The notes under the pieces were generated by a model. That model was given only the letters and a program-made list of their open reading frames with translations. It had not been told where the DNA came from and made no database searches. A program made the position numbers and the translations under genes. From Nematostella vectensis (Eukaryota; Cnidaria; Anthozoa; Actiniaria; Edwardsiidae), in NCBI RefSeq assembly GCF_932526225.1, contig NC_064046.1:13065208-13129207 (forward strand): a DNA stretch of 64,000 nucleotides, read 5' to 3'. Below are positions 45,888 through 56,964 of the stretch, in pieces. Position 1 is the first letter of the stretch; each line of letters begins with the position of its first letter.

Positions 45888-47200
45888 CTAAACAGGACGA
45901 ATGACGTATTTTAAGGACAGAATGAGATATGTCGATAATCCTGCCACATAAAACAGTACAAGGCAGCAAACATTGCGCAAAGTGGTATCGTAAGTAAGGA
46001 TAATAAACTGCGTACGCGTATACAGAAAAGAAAAAAAAGTTTAAAAAAAAAATGAAGAAACAAGAAATCCTTCTATCCGACTAACTTAAATGAGAAAAAT
46101 GCAGAATTTCTCAAAACGGAACCGAAATGTAATAGTACTGTCTTTAACATACACTCTTTTTTAATAAGAAAGTCCAACCGCGGTGATCCTAGAACCTAAT
46201 CCCTAAGAACTGAATCAGAACCGAATCAGAACCTAAAAACGGTTAGGGGGTACTTCAAAAAAATATTAATAAAAATACCTTTTTAACGAGTAAAATCAGC
46301 TAGATTCGATAAAAAGGCATTATATAAATATGGTTTCCTGAATTATTTATAGCAACTTCTAATTTGTGTGGATCCTAGACTAATGTCTGATTAGAATCCC
46401 TTGTCTGGTTTCTGGGTTTAGACTCTTGCAAATTTCTATGCAACCACAAGGAAATAGCAATAATATGCATTTCTAAAACGTTTCTATACCGATTTAGCGC
46501 TTGGTTATTGCTAAGTTTTCAAACAAAAAATAGTCTTCTTTTGTACTTTTTGGCGCCGACATAATGAATGCTGTGAAAGATGAAGACCACCCAAGTAGAA
46601 GTCATGCTTGAATCACGCGCTTGGACGTCACGCTAGCTACATCAACTACAGTATCTCCAGCGCTCCAATTACGGAGAGTTAAATATAAACTGGACTCAAA
46701 TTGACAGAGATAAAATGAAATCATTTAAAATAAGGGGATTTTTTTCCCTATGAGATGTGCATAATTTTTTGGGCCAGTTTCTGATCTGTTCAAACAAAAA
46801 ATAAATAAAAATAAGAAAGAAAGAAAAATAGCAGCTGCTATTTATACGAACAAAATCCAAATTCGATTCCCCGTATTTTTTATTCAATTGTATTGAGCTA
46901 GGTGTATGTGTAGGATCGCCTTTTGAATATTAGTGAACAATAGTGATGACTGAAATAGAAATTTAGCCTAAATCCGTGAAATGGCGCAAAAATCGTTGTA
47001 ATTCTATTAAGAAAATAGGTAATTTTGATTTTTTTTTTTGTTATTAACACTTACCCCCCCCCCCCCCCCCCCCACCCCTTGCTATTGAGGTCTGTTTAGG
47101 TTTTGATTCGGTTCTGCTTAGGTTCTAAGAAGTTTTAGGTTCTAGGACATGCTAAGAACATGCCGAGGCTCAGATGCAGAAAAACTTTTTTTAGTCCAGA
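45888..47200. other. Gene-poor stretch with an inverted repeat pair
   Basis: Holds the 46186-47148 inverted pair, a C20 run at 47054-47073 and AT-rich filler. I looked for an upstream exon of the glycine-rich gene and found none. Confidence 0.4.
46186..47148. mobile_element. Possible TIR element (TCCTAGAACCTAA ends)
   Basis: TCCTAGAACCTAATCC with CAGAACCGAATCAGAACC near the left limit, and the inverted counterparts CGGTTCTGCTTAGGTTC and TTTTAGGTTCTAGGA near the right. The tips themselves contain short AGAACC repeats, so limits are approximate. Confidence 0.4.
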
Positions 47201-47216
47201 TGCGCTCTAGATAGTC

Positions 47217-47310
47217 TCCTTCGCAGCCCCCAGCAGTCGGAGTCTCACACAGCGCTCCCCGCCCGTAGGGGCTGCTCAGATTCGAACTGCATTCCTTTCC
47301 CGCTTTTAGC
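47217..47310 (-). repeat. Interspersed GCAGCCCC-hairpin repeat (copy 1)
   Basis: On the minus strand GGAATGCAGTTCGAATCTGA leads into GCAGCCCCTACGGGCGGGGA, and the segment closes with GGGGGCTGC, the complement of its start, giving a hairpin. Copy 2 is at 62577-62675 on the plus strand. GTTCGAATC resembles a tRNA B box, but no tRNA fold or A box is seen. Confidence 0.6.
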
Positions 47311-47901
47311 CAATGAAATTTTGGGTACCATATGTCGAGAACCGTTCGTGCCATGGCAAGCAAACCAATCACGACCGGTGTATTATCATTCAAAGAAGAA
47401 GCGTGAGAACCAACATTTGTTTGTTTAGTGCTAGTAATCCCTGTGAGATGCGGGAATGTTCGAAACACAAGACCAAACTGTTGCACTTGTTGACAAGATT
47501 CTGGTAAATTGGGGGAAAGAAACCCTTTATAGGGAGTCTTGTTGGGTCCAGCATCCTAAATCATTCTCGAAGATGGTAGAAAGAAGCGCAAATAGTACAT
47601 GGCGTTGCGACGGGAAATTGCAACACTTTCGAAGCTTTTGGTGTTTTCCCATCGCCTGCAGCGCCATGCAGACGCTTGATTGTCGGTGTTTCTCATTTGA
47701 ATGCACTTTTGATTGCTTTCTGGACAGACTGAAGATTATCTTTTGTTCTAATTGAAACTTTGCCGGGTACGATAGCATGGTTTACAAACAAACAAGTCCT
47801 TTCGATTCTCTAAACTTTCAAAGTCAACGAGACAAAGCTGGATCATTTTGCCCAGGTTAAGGGAAGATTTTCCGAATTTATATATTTTGTCCCTCCTTTT
47901 T

Positions 47902-47934
47902 AACTCATTCATGCGCATGCGCAATGAATGAGTT
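47902..47934. promoter_or_regulatory. NRF1-like palindrome
   Basis: TGCGCATGCGCA (47912-47923) is a perfect palindromic match to the NRF1 consensus, and it is flanked by inverted arms ACTCATTCA and TGAATGAGT, so the whole 33 bp is nearly symmetrical. It lies about 0.4 kb upstream of the Helentron frames. Function is inference. Confidence 0.4.
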
Positions 47935-48286
47935 ATTGCGATGTGGGCTTTCGCGTGGACACCGACTGTGGACACAGACGAGGGGGACTGGGCATGATTA
48001 CATCGCCATACATATTGGATTTGCTCAACCCGAGAAGGTATACAATTCATATGCTTTATCGTCATATTTTGAACTACTTACGCTCCCAACAAAACAACAC
48101 ATACACCGAGTCGATAGGCCCACTCACTAAATCTGTTCTGAGCGTTTTTGGCCGGGCTATTCATATCGATCTCATCAAGAGAACCTGTGACTTCAGGTTA
48201 CCGCTCAAATTTGCTAAAAACTGCTGAAAAACACTTCAAACTACTAAAAATATATATAATATATGTAATATTATTGACTCTTTGAG

Positions 48287-48556
48287 ATGGCTGTCGGTTA
48301 TATCCGCTTTCTTATTAGCAATATTACGAAGTCCTTGAAGGCGAAGTTTTACTTAATTGTTGATAAGATGTCTTCGTTGTTTTGTCAGCTCTTGCAACAG
48401 CCAAGAGAGTTGAATAAATCTGAACAACAGATTACCCACGAGGAAGCTAACGTAACAGCCGATGGGCCATTAGATAACCATGATGAAAAGGAAAGCTGTC
48501 AAACAACTCTGCAGGTCAATAAGGGAATTGTAGATCTCGCCTTGATGTCTTTATAA
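48287..48556 (+). pseudogene. Helentron leader ORF
   Basis: An 89-codon frame starting MAVGYIRFLISNITK, with a hydrophilic middle rich in Q, E and N. It precedes the 2A segment. No domain recognised; its membership in the element is inferred from position. Confidence 0.3.
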
Positions 48557-48673
48557 ACTTGGAAAAAGGAAACATTGTAAAAACAAGCTGAAAGAAGGGA
48601 TAGAGCACCTTCAAGGATCCCAATAGCACTACTCAAACGAGTTTTACAAAAGAAGACAAAGGTAATAAGAACA

Positions 48674-49048
48674 TTGAAAAGGCATTTCCGAAAATCAGTT
48701 CCACAATCTTCAAAGCTGCATGGGTACATGAGAAGGCAAAGTAGTTATTATCACAAATTAACAAATGAGCATTACTCAGTGACAAATCATAAACATAAAT
48801 CATCAAAATATTATTTGAATAAGCAACCATTTATTTACTCAGTTATTGTTCAACTTAGATCTCGAAAGCACAAGAAAGTGCCCCTTGGTTGCCTTTATAC
48901 CAATGACTATGGGCTGAGGCAGTTAAAAATGTTCCGTACACACACACTATGGGTATCTCACTGTGCAATATTATTAAGTGGAGATGTAGAAAAGAACCCA
49001 GGGCCTTCTAAGAGGTCTACTGACTACACAGCGTGTACCTCTTCATAG
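48674..49048 (+). pseudogene. Helentron N-terminal segment with a 2A-like ribosome-skipping motif
   Basis: The frame contains LLSGDVEKNPGPS, encoded at 48971-49009. The core D-V-E-x-N-P-G-P matches the 2A consensus, in which the ribosome fails to form the last Gly-Pro bond and releases the upstream peptide. Upstream is a basic stretch (KRHFRKS, RSRKHKKVP); downstream, after about 80 bases with a stop, the OTU frame begins. 2A motifs are known from some non-LTR retrotransposons of invertebrates as well as viruses. Here it sits directly ahead of Helitron-type domains. Confidence 0.75.
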
Positions 49049-49086
49049 TACAGTTTTATTATTACACACCAGGTTATCTTAATTAG

Positions 49087-49455
49087 GCAGAGCTGCACTT
49101 GTTACTGGAGGAGGAGGTGACTGTTTCTTTAAGAGTGTCTCCCATCAAGTATTTGGCACGCCTAATTAACATATGTATATGCATATGCTTGGCTGTCAGC
49201 ATCTTACACATTACCCATAATTATCTATAGGGAGCAATACTGAATGATCATGGCAATCTTACCTAAACAATATGAAACAACAAGGCACATGGGCTGATGT
49301 AATAATAATTCAAGCAGTTGCTAATGCTTTAAATATGACTGTTAACATTACAGAATCATTACAGAATGTCAGCGAGCACTGAAAGAGATTCAACAAGTAT
49401 TTATATTGGCCACATTGGTGAATACCATTATGTGAATACCATGATGTACAACAGA
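49087..49455 (+). pseudogene. OTU-like cysteine protease domain of the Helentron, broken
   Basis: The frame has GGGGDCFFKSVSHQVFGTPN (catalytic Asp-Cys box), then TWADVIIIQAVANALNMTVNI, and after one frameshift IYIGHIGEYHYV (catalytic His region). This is the order of an OTU deubiquitinase-like protease. Three stops and one shift break it. OTU proteases are found in several Helitron and retroelement polyproteins; here it would follow the 2A site directly. Confidence 0.75.
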
Positions 49456-49637
49456 ATAGTGAAATCCAAAACAAAAACACAAAAATGACAGCTTCGAGGG
49501 AAGTTTATATTCAAAAACCAAAAAAACAAAGCAGCATATAAAAATAAAGAAAATGAGAAAGAAAAATATCAGTATCTCATAATAACTATCTTAATATTGA
49601 TCAAGCAGAGAAACGTAGAGCATGCAAAAGAGCGTAC

Positions 49638-50102
49638 ATGCAAAACAAACGAGCCAACACAGCATATAGAGAAAGAGAAAAGGAAAAAGCTAACATATCA
49701 GTAGCTTACAACAGTCCTGACAAACAAGATCAAATTGAGAAACACAGAGCTTCTAAAAGAGCATACATGCAAAAACGACGAGCAAATGTTGACTTCAGAA
49801 AAACTGAAAATAAAAAATCCAGAATATCAGTACTTAGTGATCCTTATGAAAACTTATGTGAAATCAATAATGAAACTAGCATTTACACATGCATGGTAAA
49901 CAGGTTTCATTCTAATATCAAATGTGGTCCAGAATATGTATGTACCTGCTGTGATCAGTTGTGGTATAAATCCTCAGTAAAAAAAATGCAATTTAAGATA
50001 ATTATGGCAAATGTCAACAAACTATTGTTAAGTCTTGTATTACAGGAGTATGAAGTGTTGATGACACCGAATGGATTTGTAACACTTGCCATTCCAATAT
50101 AA
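49638..50102 (+). pseudogene. Basic repeat region and Helitron N-terminal cysteine motif
   Basis: Two copies of a KRAYMQ..RANxx(Y/F)RExE-type basic repeat are followed by FHSNIKCGPEYVCTCCDQLWYKSSV, read here in two parts: FHSNIKCGPEYVC and TCCDQLWYKS, a zinc-type motif typical of the region N-terminal to the Helitron Rep. The frame continues into unrelated residues, indicating a deletion before the Rep domain. Confidence 0.7.
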
Positions 50103-50347
50103 AAAACAACGAACTGCCACAGTGTGGCAGAAATATGGTGAAAACATAATTTTTCATCAATTCTTAGGTAAACTACAATTAACAGAGGAGAATTATCTCT
50201 TGGCTCTGAGGTACACATTGAAGCGTACTACTCTGTTTTTAAGACGACTGCCCTCAGAAATAAGAATAAATAATTACAACACCCATTTGCTTCAAGCATG
50301 GAGAGCAAAGATATGCAATATGTTCTAGACCCATATGCTTATATATC
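50086..50347 (+). pseudogene. Rep domain remnant
   Basis: Residues such as ATVWQKYGENIIFHQFLGKL, LRYTLKRTTLFLRRLPSEIR and NTHLLQAWRA are followed, with a frameshift, by VLDPYAYI and SYITKGQRGMS. The latter corresponds to the tyrosine-containing DP.A..Y..YITKGQ.G.S element of Helitron Rep. The HUH (two-histidine) motif expected upstream is not seen and is probably deleted, so the nickase would be dead. Confidence 0.6.
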
Positions 50348-52952
50348 TTGTCTTATATCACTAAAGGCCAAAGAGGAATGAGCAAACTTCTTGAAAAAGC
50401 AACTGAGGAAGTCAAGTCTGGTAACAGAGATATTGCAAATAAAGTACAGCACATTGGAAACAAATTTTTAAATGCTGTTGAAATAAGTGCTCAAGAGGCA
50501 GCATATTTAGTTTTACAAATGCCAATAAGGAGATCTACTCGTGAATTTCAATTCATTAATACTTCACATCCAGATGAAAGGACATTTTTGCTAAAGAAAT
50601 TTGACAAGCGAAAGGAACTTCCAGATAATTCACCTGACATTGAGTCAGATAACCTTATTAAGCGTTACCAAAGAAGACCCAAGAGGTTAGAGAAACTTTG
50701 CCTGGCTGAATTTGCTGCCTGGTTTAACTGTAGTGATAAGCATGCAGACAGTGCTAGTGATAAAGCTTTTGCTACAGGCCCAGATGACTTTATGCCAGAA
50801 ACTAATTTGGAAGACAACACTGATGATGACGTCCCAATTACTGAAGATGTAAATGAACAAGAAAGTGATACAAATCAGTACCACATGAGAGGAGGCATAA
50901 ACCTTATCAAGCGTAAGAGACCTAAAATCATTCGCTCTGTTAGATTCAATAGAAACAAAGACCCAGAAGACTTTTTCAGAGAGCAACTTATGCTTTTCAC
51001 CCCTTGGAGAAAGGAGGACATAGATTTGCAAGGAGATTCACAAAGTTTCGAAGAGAGATTTGAGCAAGTGAGCGATAGCATTTTGTGTAATCGGGAGCCA
51101 TATGAGTATCACAGTGAAATGCTAGATAAAGCACTGGCAGATATAATTGTTGAGCAAGGTGATAATATTGGTGACAATGCTGCTCCAAATTCAGAACATG
51201 TTAATGAACAAGATCATGCAATAAAAGAAAATCCAAGTGAACTGTTTGGCTGCTTTGACCCAGGCAAAAATAAGCAACACAACCAGTATGACTTGCTTGA
51301 TGACATTGGCATATTTCCTAGATGTAATGACCAGGAGGAGCTTGTTGTAAAACGAGTGTCAGATTTTGAATACCATGCACTTGTTCGTTCATTAAATGAG
51401 AAACAAAGGCAATTTTTTTATCATGCCCTGCACGCAATCAAAACTAGTGATGAGCCACTCAGATTATTCTTGTCAGGCGGAGCAGGTGTTGGTAAATCAA
51501 CAGTTACAAATGCATTGTATGAGGCACTGATAAGATATCTGAACAGCATTGTTGGTGAGAATCCTGACGAGATTAAAGTTTTGAAAACAGCTCCCACAGG
51601 GAAAGCAGCTTTTTAATATCAAAGGGAATACATTACATGCTGCATTCAAGATACCTGCCAATAAAGGCTTTGAATACTGTGCACTTGATAATGACAGACT
51701 TAATACAATTAGAGCAAAAGTGGTATGTTTAATTTCCTTAATTTGCGTTTGCAGCAGATAATGGGAAGCAAAGTACCATTTGGGGGAATAAGCTTAATAG
51801 CTATTGGGGATTTGTTTCAACTAAAACCTGCATTTGACAAAATATTTGAAACTTCAAGCACATGCTATGCCACACTAGCAAGTAATTCGTGGAATGATCT
51901 TTTCACTCTCTTTGAACTAACAGAGATTATGAGACAAAAAGATGACAGACATTTTGCAGACCTGCTAAATTGTGTACGAGAAGGCAAGCATTCTGAGACA
52001 TAGACTGTTTAAAGAGAAGGCTATAAAGCAAAGGCCACAGGATAACAATTACCCAATACATACAACACATTTGTACACAACTAATGCATCTGTAAATGCA
52101 CACAACAATATGATATATACTCAATCTGATAGTGATAAAGCTCAGGTCAAGGCAATAGACATTGTAGTTGGTGACATATCTGATGATTTGAAAAAAACTA
52201 ATAAAAGATAGAATTCCAGATGACCTAACTAAAACAATGGGTCTATATACACTAACCTCCATTGCAACTGATGCAAAATACGATCTTACAGCAAATGTGG
52301 ATGTTACTGATGGTTTGACCAATGGTGCAGAATGTACCATAAAGAACCATAGATTACCGTATTGAGAACTCAAACCGACCAAGTATAATATGGGTATCTT
52401 TTCCAGATATTAATATTGATAAACAACAACGAAAAGAAAATTCACATTTGTTCAACAAGAGTAATATTAGAAAAAAACTGGACCCCAATTCTAGAAATAA
52501 CCAGACAATTTAGAATTAACAAAAAAAAAGTACAAATCCTTCGCAGACAATTTTCATTGAGACCTGCAGCTGCTAAAACTATTCATCGTTGTCAGGGTGA
52601 CACTTTAGATTCAGCTGTTGTTGATTCTCCAACCTCAACTAGAGGACACATGCACTATGTTGGCTTAAGTCGAGTCCGAAACCATTCAAATCTACATATA
52701 CTAAACTTGAATGAATGCAAAATAAAAGTAAGCGAGAAAGTAGTAATTGAAATGAATAGGTTAAGAACAGAAGCACAGCTTGTTCCTTTAGTGTCACTAC
52801 AAAATGTAGATTTATCAAATACCACACAAATCATATTCCATAATGCTAGATCTGTTCATCTGCACATTGATGATGTCAAAAGTGACTATAATTTCCAATT
52901 AGTAGATATCAACATTTTAGTTGAAACACGATTTTTGCTCTTCAGACAATGA
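50348..52952 (+). pseudogene. PIF1-like helicase of the Helentron, frameshifted
   Basis: An open stretch of about 420 codons (to 51616) ends with Walker A, LFLSGGAGVGKSTVTNALYE, and TAPTGKAAF. One extra base in a T run breaks the frame; the next frame has GNTLHAAFKIP. A deletion near 51720 removes the Walker B DE box. Then follow GSKVPFGGISLIAIGDLFQL (51768 on), and after more shifts FSLRPAAAKTIHRCQGDTLD and HYVGLSRVRN (helicase motifs V and VI). PIF1-like SF1B helicases unwind the displaced strand in rolling-circle transposition. The wide acidic insert before Walker A is characteristic of Helitron proteins. Confidence 0.85.
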
Positions 52953-53490
52953 TGACATTTACAGTATAAGTGGCTTTGATATTCATAGAAATGACTACAA
53001 TCAATCCCAGACAAGAAGTTCTTATGGATCTGTAATGTATCTGAGAAATGGCTTTCATTGTACAGAACTTACATATCGATTCAACTTCAAGGAAGTAGAA
53101 ATCACAATAGCAGTAGTTAACCAACCAATTCCTAATCTACATATTATCGGTATTTATTGCTCAGAGACAAAGGTAAAAATGGCAAACTTCATTGATGCAC
53201 TTAATCATCTTTATAATATAAAATTGACAAATCCTGAAGTTCCCACAATTCTCCTTGGTGATTTCAATGTTGATTTATTGAAAAACACACCAGGAAAGGA
53301 AAAACTTGTACAATGCTTGATAAGAGAGAAAGGCTACACACAGTTAATAAAGCAGTACACTACTGACTGTCATACACTAATAGATCATTTTTATACCAAT
53401 GTGCCACATCTTGTACGATCATCAGGTGTTCTTGAATACTACTATAGTGACCACAAACCCATCTATATTTCGCTTGAAGCTGCTGAATAA
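52800..53490 (+). pseudogene. AP-type endonuclease domain of the Helentron
   Basis: Following the helicase with one shift near 52930: TTQIIFHNARSVHLHIDDVK, VETRF, YGSVMYLRNG, ILLGDFNVDLL (GDFN metal-binding box), TDCHTLIDHFYTN and YYSDHKPIYISL (SDH catalytic box) before the stop at 53488-53490. This is an exonuclease-endonuclease-phosphatase fold as in non-LTR retrotransposons, fused C-terminally to the helicase as in Helentrons. The second half (52921-53490) is intact. Confidence 0.85.
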
Positions 53491-53798
53491 TCTCAATACT
53501 GTAATATGGTCTTAAAAATAATTACAATGATTTTCATTAAACAATTGTAAAAATAGTAATAAAAAAACAATAATATTGCAGTGATAAAAAATATAACTAT
53601 TTTGGGGTGCCTCCCCACAATAGCATGCCTGGTACATGAATTAGGTATGTTGTATGTGTATAAATAGGGTAATTGAAGTGTGTATGTGGATGTTTTTGTT
53701 CTGTTTAACATTCTAGTGAGCAATTCTTTGTCCTTATCTGCATTTTATTTTTAATTTCAGGGTTATCAGAAGATTCGATTGATGCATGGACAGCAACA

Positions 53799-53990
53799 AG
53801 TATGAGTCTGGCTCCTGGAGTTTTATTCTATCTAATCACCTTGGATGTAAAGTTCCAAAAATTCTTATTGAGATAGCAATAGAATCAAGACGTACATAGA
53901 CAAGCATGAGACAAGTATGAGTCTCCAAGCTGGCTCCTGGAGTTTTATTCTATCTAATCACCTTGGATGTAAAGTTCCAAAGATTCTTAT
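53799..53990 (+). repeat. Interspersed 110-bp repeat cluster (left)
   Basis: One and a half units of a repeat with GGCTCCTGGAGTTTTATTCT and GAGATAGCAATAGAATCAAG. The same unit recurs at 55405-55555. Confidence 0.8.
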
Positions 53991-55404
53991 TTCTGGGAAA
54001 CCTGTGGTAGCCCAGTTATAAATTGCAACTGTTTTTATTTTCTTGGTCCCGGGAAATCTGCAATGTTTCACAATACCCCAAGAGCCTTTGCGCCATAGTC
54101 AATACTTCGCATCTAGCCTACTGTCCTACGTCATCGCAACGCTTAGTTCCCAAAAACTTTTGCATAATTTAAAACTGTGTCATGGCCGCCATCTTGAATT
54201 TGAGATTCCAGCTCTCAGATCAATGTTATTTGTGCAGTTGAAGGCCCGATTCGCGATTAAATAACTGCATATTTAACCATATCCTCAATTTCTACAAAGT
54301 TATTTTGGAAAATCATCTCAGCTTGGATTGATTTCGCTGTATTTACTCGTATTTACAATTGCGACCCGAGTGCGAGACACGCGGCTCAAGAGACTTTAGA
54401 CTCATACAGCTTACTTCAAGACGTAATTAAATGTGCTCTGGACACTCATGAATGGACTCGAGGTATTTACCTTGATTGCTTAATCTATTTTGAAGTGGAA
54501 GTAGTTTGAAACAATTGATGGAAATCGTCTCCTACAAATCGCTTTGTCGATGAATCTACTTTACATTGGACACTTGACCGGCTACCCTAAGATGAATTTT
54601 ATTTTTTTACTATAAAATATCTTGATCTCTCTAATTGAATCTCATCATTTTAACTATGTCGATTTCAATAAAGTACAGCATAGGTGTTGTAAGTCATGTA
54701 AGTGTAAAATATGTACTTAAATCTATACAAATTATTTTGGTACTTCCTTTAGATAAGCTTGTTTTATTATTTCCCTGAAATACCTTTATCCCTCATTAAA
54801 TGTCATTTTATTTTTATGGAACCATTTCAAAAAAATCTAGAGATTTGTAATATTTTTGTAGTGTTCTGATCTTGAAAATATGTTTATGCTCTATAAATGT
54901 CAATCAAGTCTGGATATTCTATAGCCCTCTCATTTGACTTTAAAATAAATAATTGTCGTTGTTTACTTGTAACTTACATAAATAAAATGATACATTTCAA
55001 TAAAATTATATTGTTAATACAATAGGACTTACTTTGGGTGTTAAAATAAATTTAACCTAAGTGATAGCACATTGAGGGCAGTGAACCAAAATAACAATTT
55101 TAAAACACATTCTCAGCTTTCCTTAATCTTATTTCGATCCTAACTCTGATGTGGGGATAGTATTTGAAAGCACAATCAGCCCTGTCTACTTTCATGGAGC
55201 ACACCTCAAGTCCACCCCACACCTGAAGAGATGATGCTCTTACCTTTCGTGCCCCAATCAGTGTTGTGATATGGCATTTATTATAAAAAACAAGATTATA
55301 TTTTTTTTATTATATCTAAAGTAGGCAGTAAAATCTTTGTCATACATGTCACACAAACAAGTTGCAGATCTCAGGTATCCCAGTCAACCCTGCGCGCAGG
55401 GTAT
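53991..55404. other. Stretch flanked by direct repeats; promoter-like patch at the left
   Basis: Near 54122-54196 lie TACGTCATCGC (CRE/ATF-like) and GGCCGCCATCTTG (a strong YY1 match on the minus strand), suggesting a former promoter or a captured gene start. The rest is AT-rich; no exons recognised. Confidence 0.4.
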
Positions 55405-55555
55405 TGTTGAGATAGCAATAGAATCAAGACGTACATAAACAAGCATGAGTCTCAAAGCTGGCTCCTGGAGTTTTATTCTAACTAATCACCTTGGATGTCA
55501 AGTTCCAAAGATTCTTATTGAGATAGCAATAGAATCAAGATGTACATAAACATTC
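55405..55555 (+). repeat. Interspersed 110-bp repeat cluster (right)
   Basis: One and a third units of the same repeat as 53799-53990, in the same orientation, beginning GAGATAGCAATAGAATCAAG. Confidence 0.8.
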
Positions 55556-56273
55556 TTTATGGATTTTTTACGCTGGAATTCTCAACATTCCATGCTTCTT
55601 TTGTAAATTGATCATACAGCTAATTATGTTGTTAAACAGTTATTTCTAGAAGCAAAGTCTTTTGAAGAGACAAGAATAAAAAAATCTTGTGAACATGCAC
55701 CAAAATATATTGTTATTGTATTTCTCTACAGAGTAAAAAAAGGATATTAATTGACATCATTTGATTTATACTCTTTTGAAAATAAAATTTAGAAATGGTT
55801 GGCATAATGTTGACTAATAGGGTGTTCTATGAGAATGGAGGAAAGAAAGTTGGTAACCAAGATTTGCAAGTAGATCCCTCTCCCTTGTATCCTTCTTCAC
55901 CATACCACATGTCACCCAGGCGTCCTGGGTCCACCCACTATGCCTAGGTGGTGTCCTGTGACCATTCTGCAACTAAAACAACACAATTCAAACACAACAT
56001 CTTTATTTTCATTGTATCTCATTATTATTGACTAGATTAAGGTACATTATACTACAGCCAATTCCCACCTACTGGAATCCATCCATTCGATAATTACAAA
56101 ACTTTTACTGACGCATTAACATCACAATTTTTCAATGTGAACAACAACATCCAAACGCAACAAATCGCAAATGAGATAGGTAAAAACGTTCAACCATTTA
56201 CAGGAACTATTTCATCATTTATGATTGAGCCACAAACTCGGTTACAATATGTGACCTTTTGTTATAACAGACA
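55556..56273. other. Intergenic, no gene seen
   Basis: AT-rich sequence with only short open frames and no repeat partner in the window. Confidence 0.4.
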
Positions 56274-56780
56274 TTATAACCTGTCAACATAAAAAAAGCT
56301 ATACTTAACTGTCTCCTTCTTTTCCATTTGTTCTGCCGCTAAAATGGTCTGCAAACTTTCCTTAAAAGCGCTAAGTGTTATTCCCCCGTCCACAACAGAA
56401 CATCTATTCAGCTTCATAACATGTCCACATTTATGACAGTGCATTATTTGGTATTGTCCAACTTGCTCAAGCTTTCTCTTGCAGTTCATGCATACAAAGT
56501 AAACGTCCACTTTCTTTACAGATAAAACGCTATCGATGTCCACAATAGCTATCTCATCATCAGCAGCAGGTCCGACCACATGGTCCTCCACCACACCCAT
56601 AATACGTGGATCATTTAAGGACTTGACTTTGCTTTGTCTTCCCAGTGAGACTTTCTTCTTTCCATTCCACACTCGTACTACCAAATTTGTAAATTCGTAC
56701 GCACACTCGTTTTCTACAATCGAACAATGTGGTTGCCAAATATCAAAAGGGATTGTGTCTACTCCGTCTGACAATAGCAT
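56274..56780 (-). CDS. RPA-like OB-fold and zinc-ribbon protein (Helitron-associated type)
   Basis: ATG at 56778-56780 gives 168 residues. The N-terminal part (LLSDGVDTIPFDIWQPHCSI, then AYEFTNLVVRVWNGKKKVSL) resembles an RPA70-like OB fold, and C-x2-C...C-x2-C spacing (CMNCKRKLEQ...MHCHKCGHVMKL) forms a zinc ribbon as in the RPA C-terminal domain. RPA-like ORFs accompany many animal Helitrons, where they are thought to bind single-stranded DNA. It faces opposite to the Helentron frames 2.8 kb away, so it may belong to that element, to another copy, or be a host-retained piece. The frame is intact but probably 5'-incomplete. Confidence 0.55.
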   Translation of the reverse strand: MLLSDGVDTIPFDIWQPHCSIVENECAYEFTNLVVRVWNGKKKVSLGRQSKVKSLNDPRIMGVVEDHVVGPAADDEIAIVDIDSVLSVKKVDVYFVCMNCKRKLEQVGQYQIMHCHKCGHVMKLNRCSVVDGGITLSAFKESLQTILAAEQMEKKETVKYSFFYVDRL

Positions 56781-56964
56781 ATGGTGCACGATTTAGGGGA
56801 CGAAATTCCCGTGGCTTCGTGTGTCAGGTCCTGACACCATGACAATTCTTGGGTTGCAAATGAGGTCACATCCGCCTCATTAGATATGCCAAAGTTGAAG
56901 TAATGGTCAAAACAGACACGCGAAGATGGTTGTCTACATTTCGTACGTGCTGTGCACCTGTTAA

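Larger units (their letters stand above)
48287..53490 (+). mobile_element. Helentron-type Helitron relic: 2A - OTU - Rep - helicase - AP endonuclease
   Basis: Consecutive plus-strand frames, broken by point mutations and small deletions, read in one direction as a single polyprotein: a leader (48287-48556), a 2A-like motif (48971-49006), an OTU protease (49087-49455), a basic region and cysteine motif (49638-50102), a Rep remnant (50086-50400), a PIF1-like helicase (51400-52760) and an AP endonuclease (52800-53490). A helicase fused to an endonuclease is the hallmark of Helentrons. True DNA ends were not found; TGGGGTGCCTCCCCA near 53602 is a candidate 3' hairpin. Not autonomous: stops, frameshifts, a deleted Walker B region and a largely missing Rep core. 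Confidence 0.85.

Noticed and set aside
47217-47310. Possible tRNA because of GTTCGAATC
   Set aside because: No A box, acceptor stem or cloverleaf could be drawn; kept only as a repeat.
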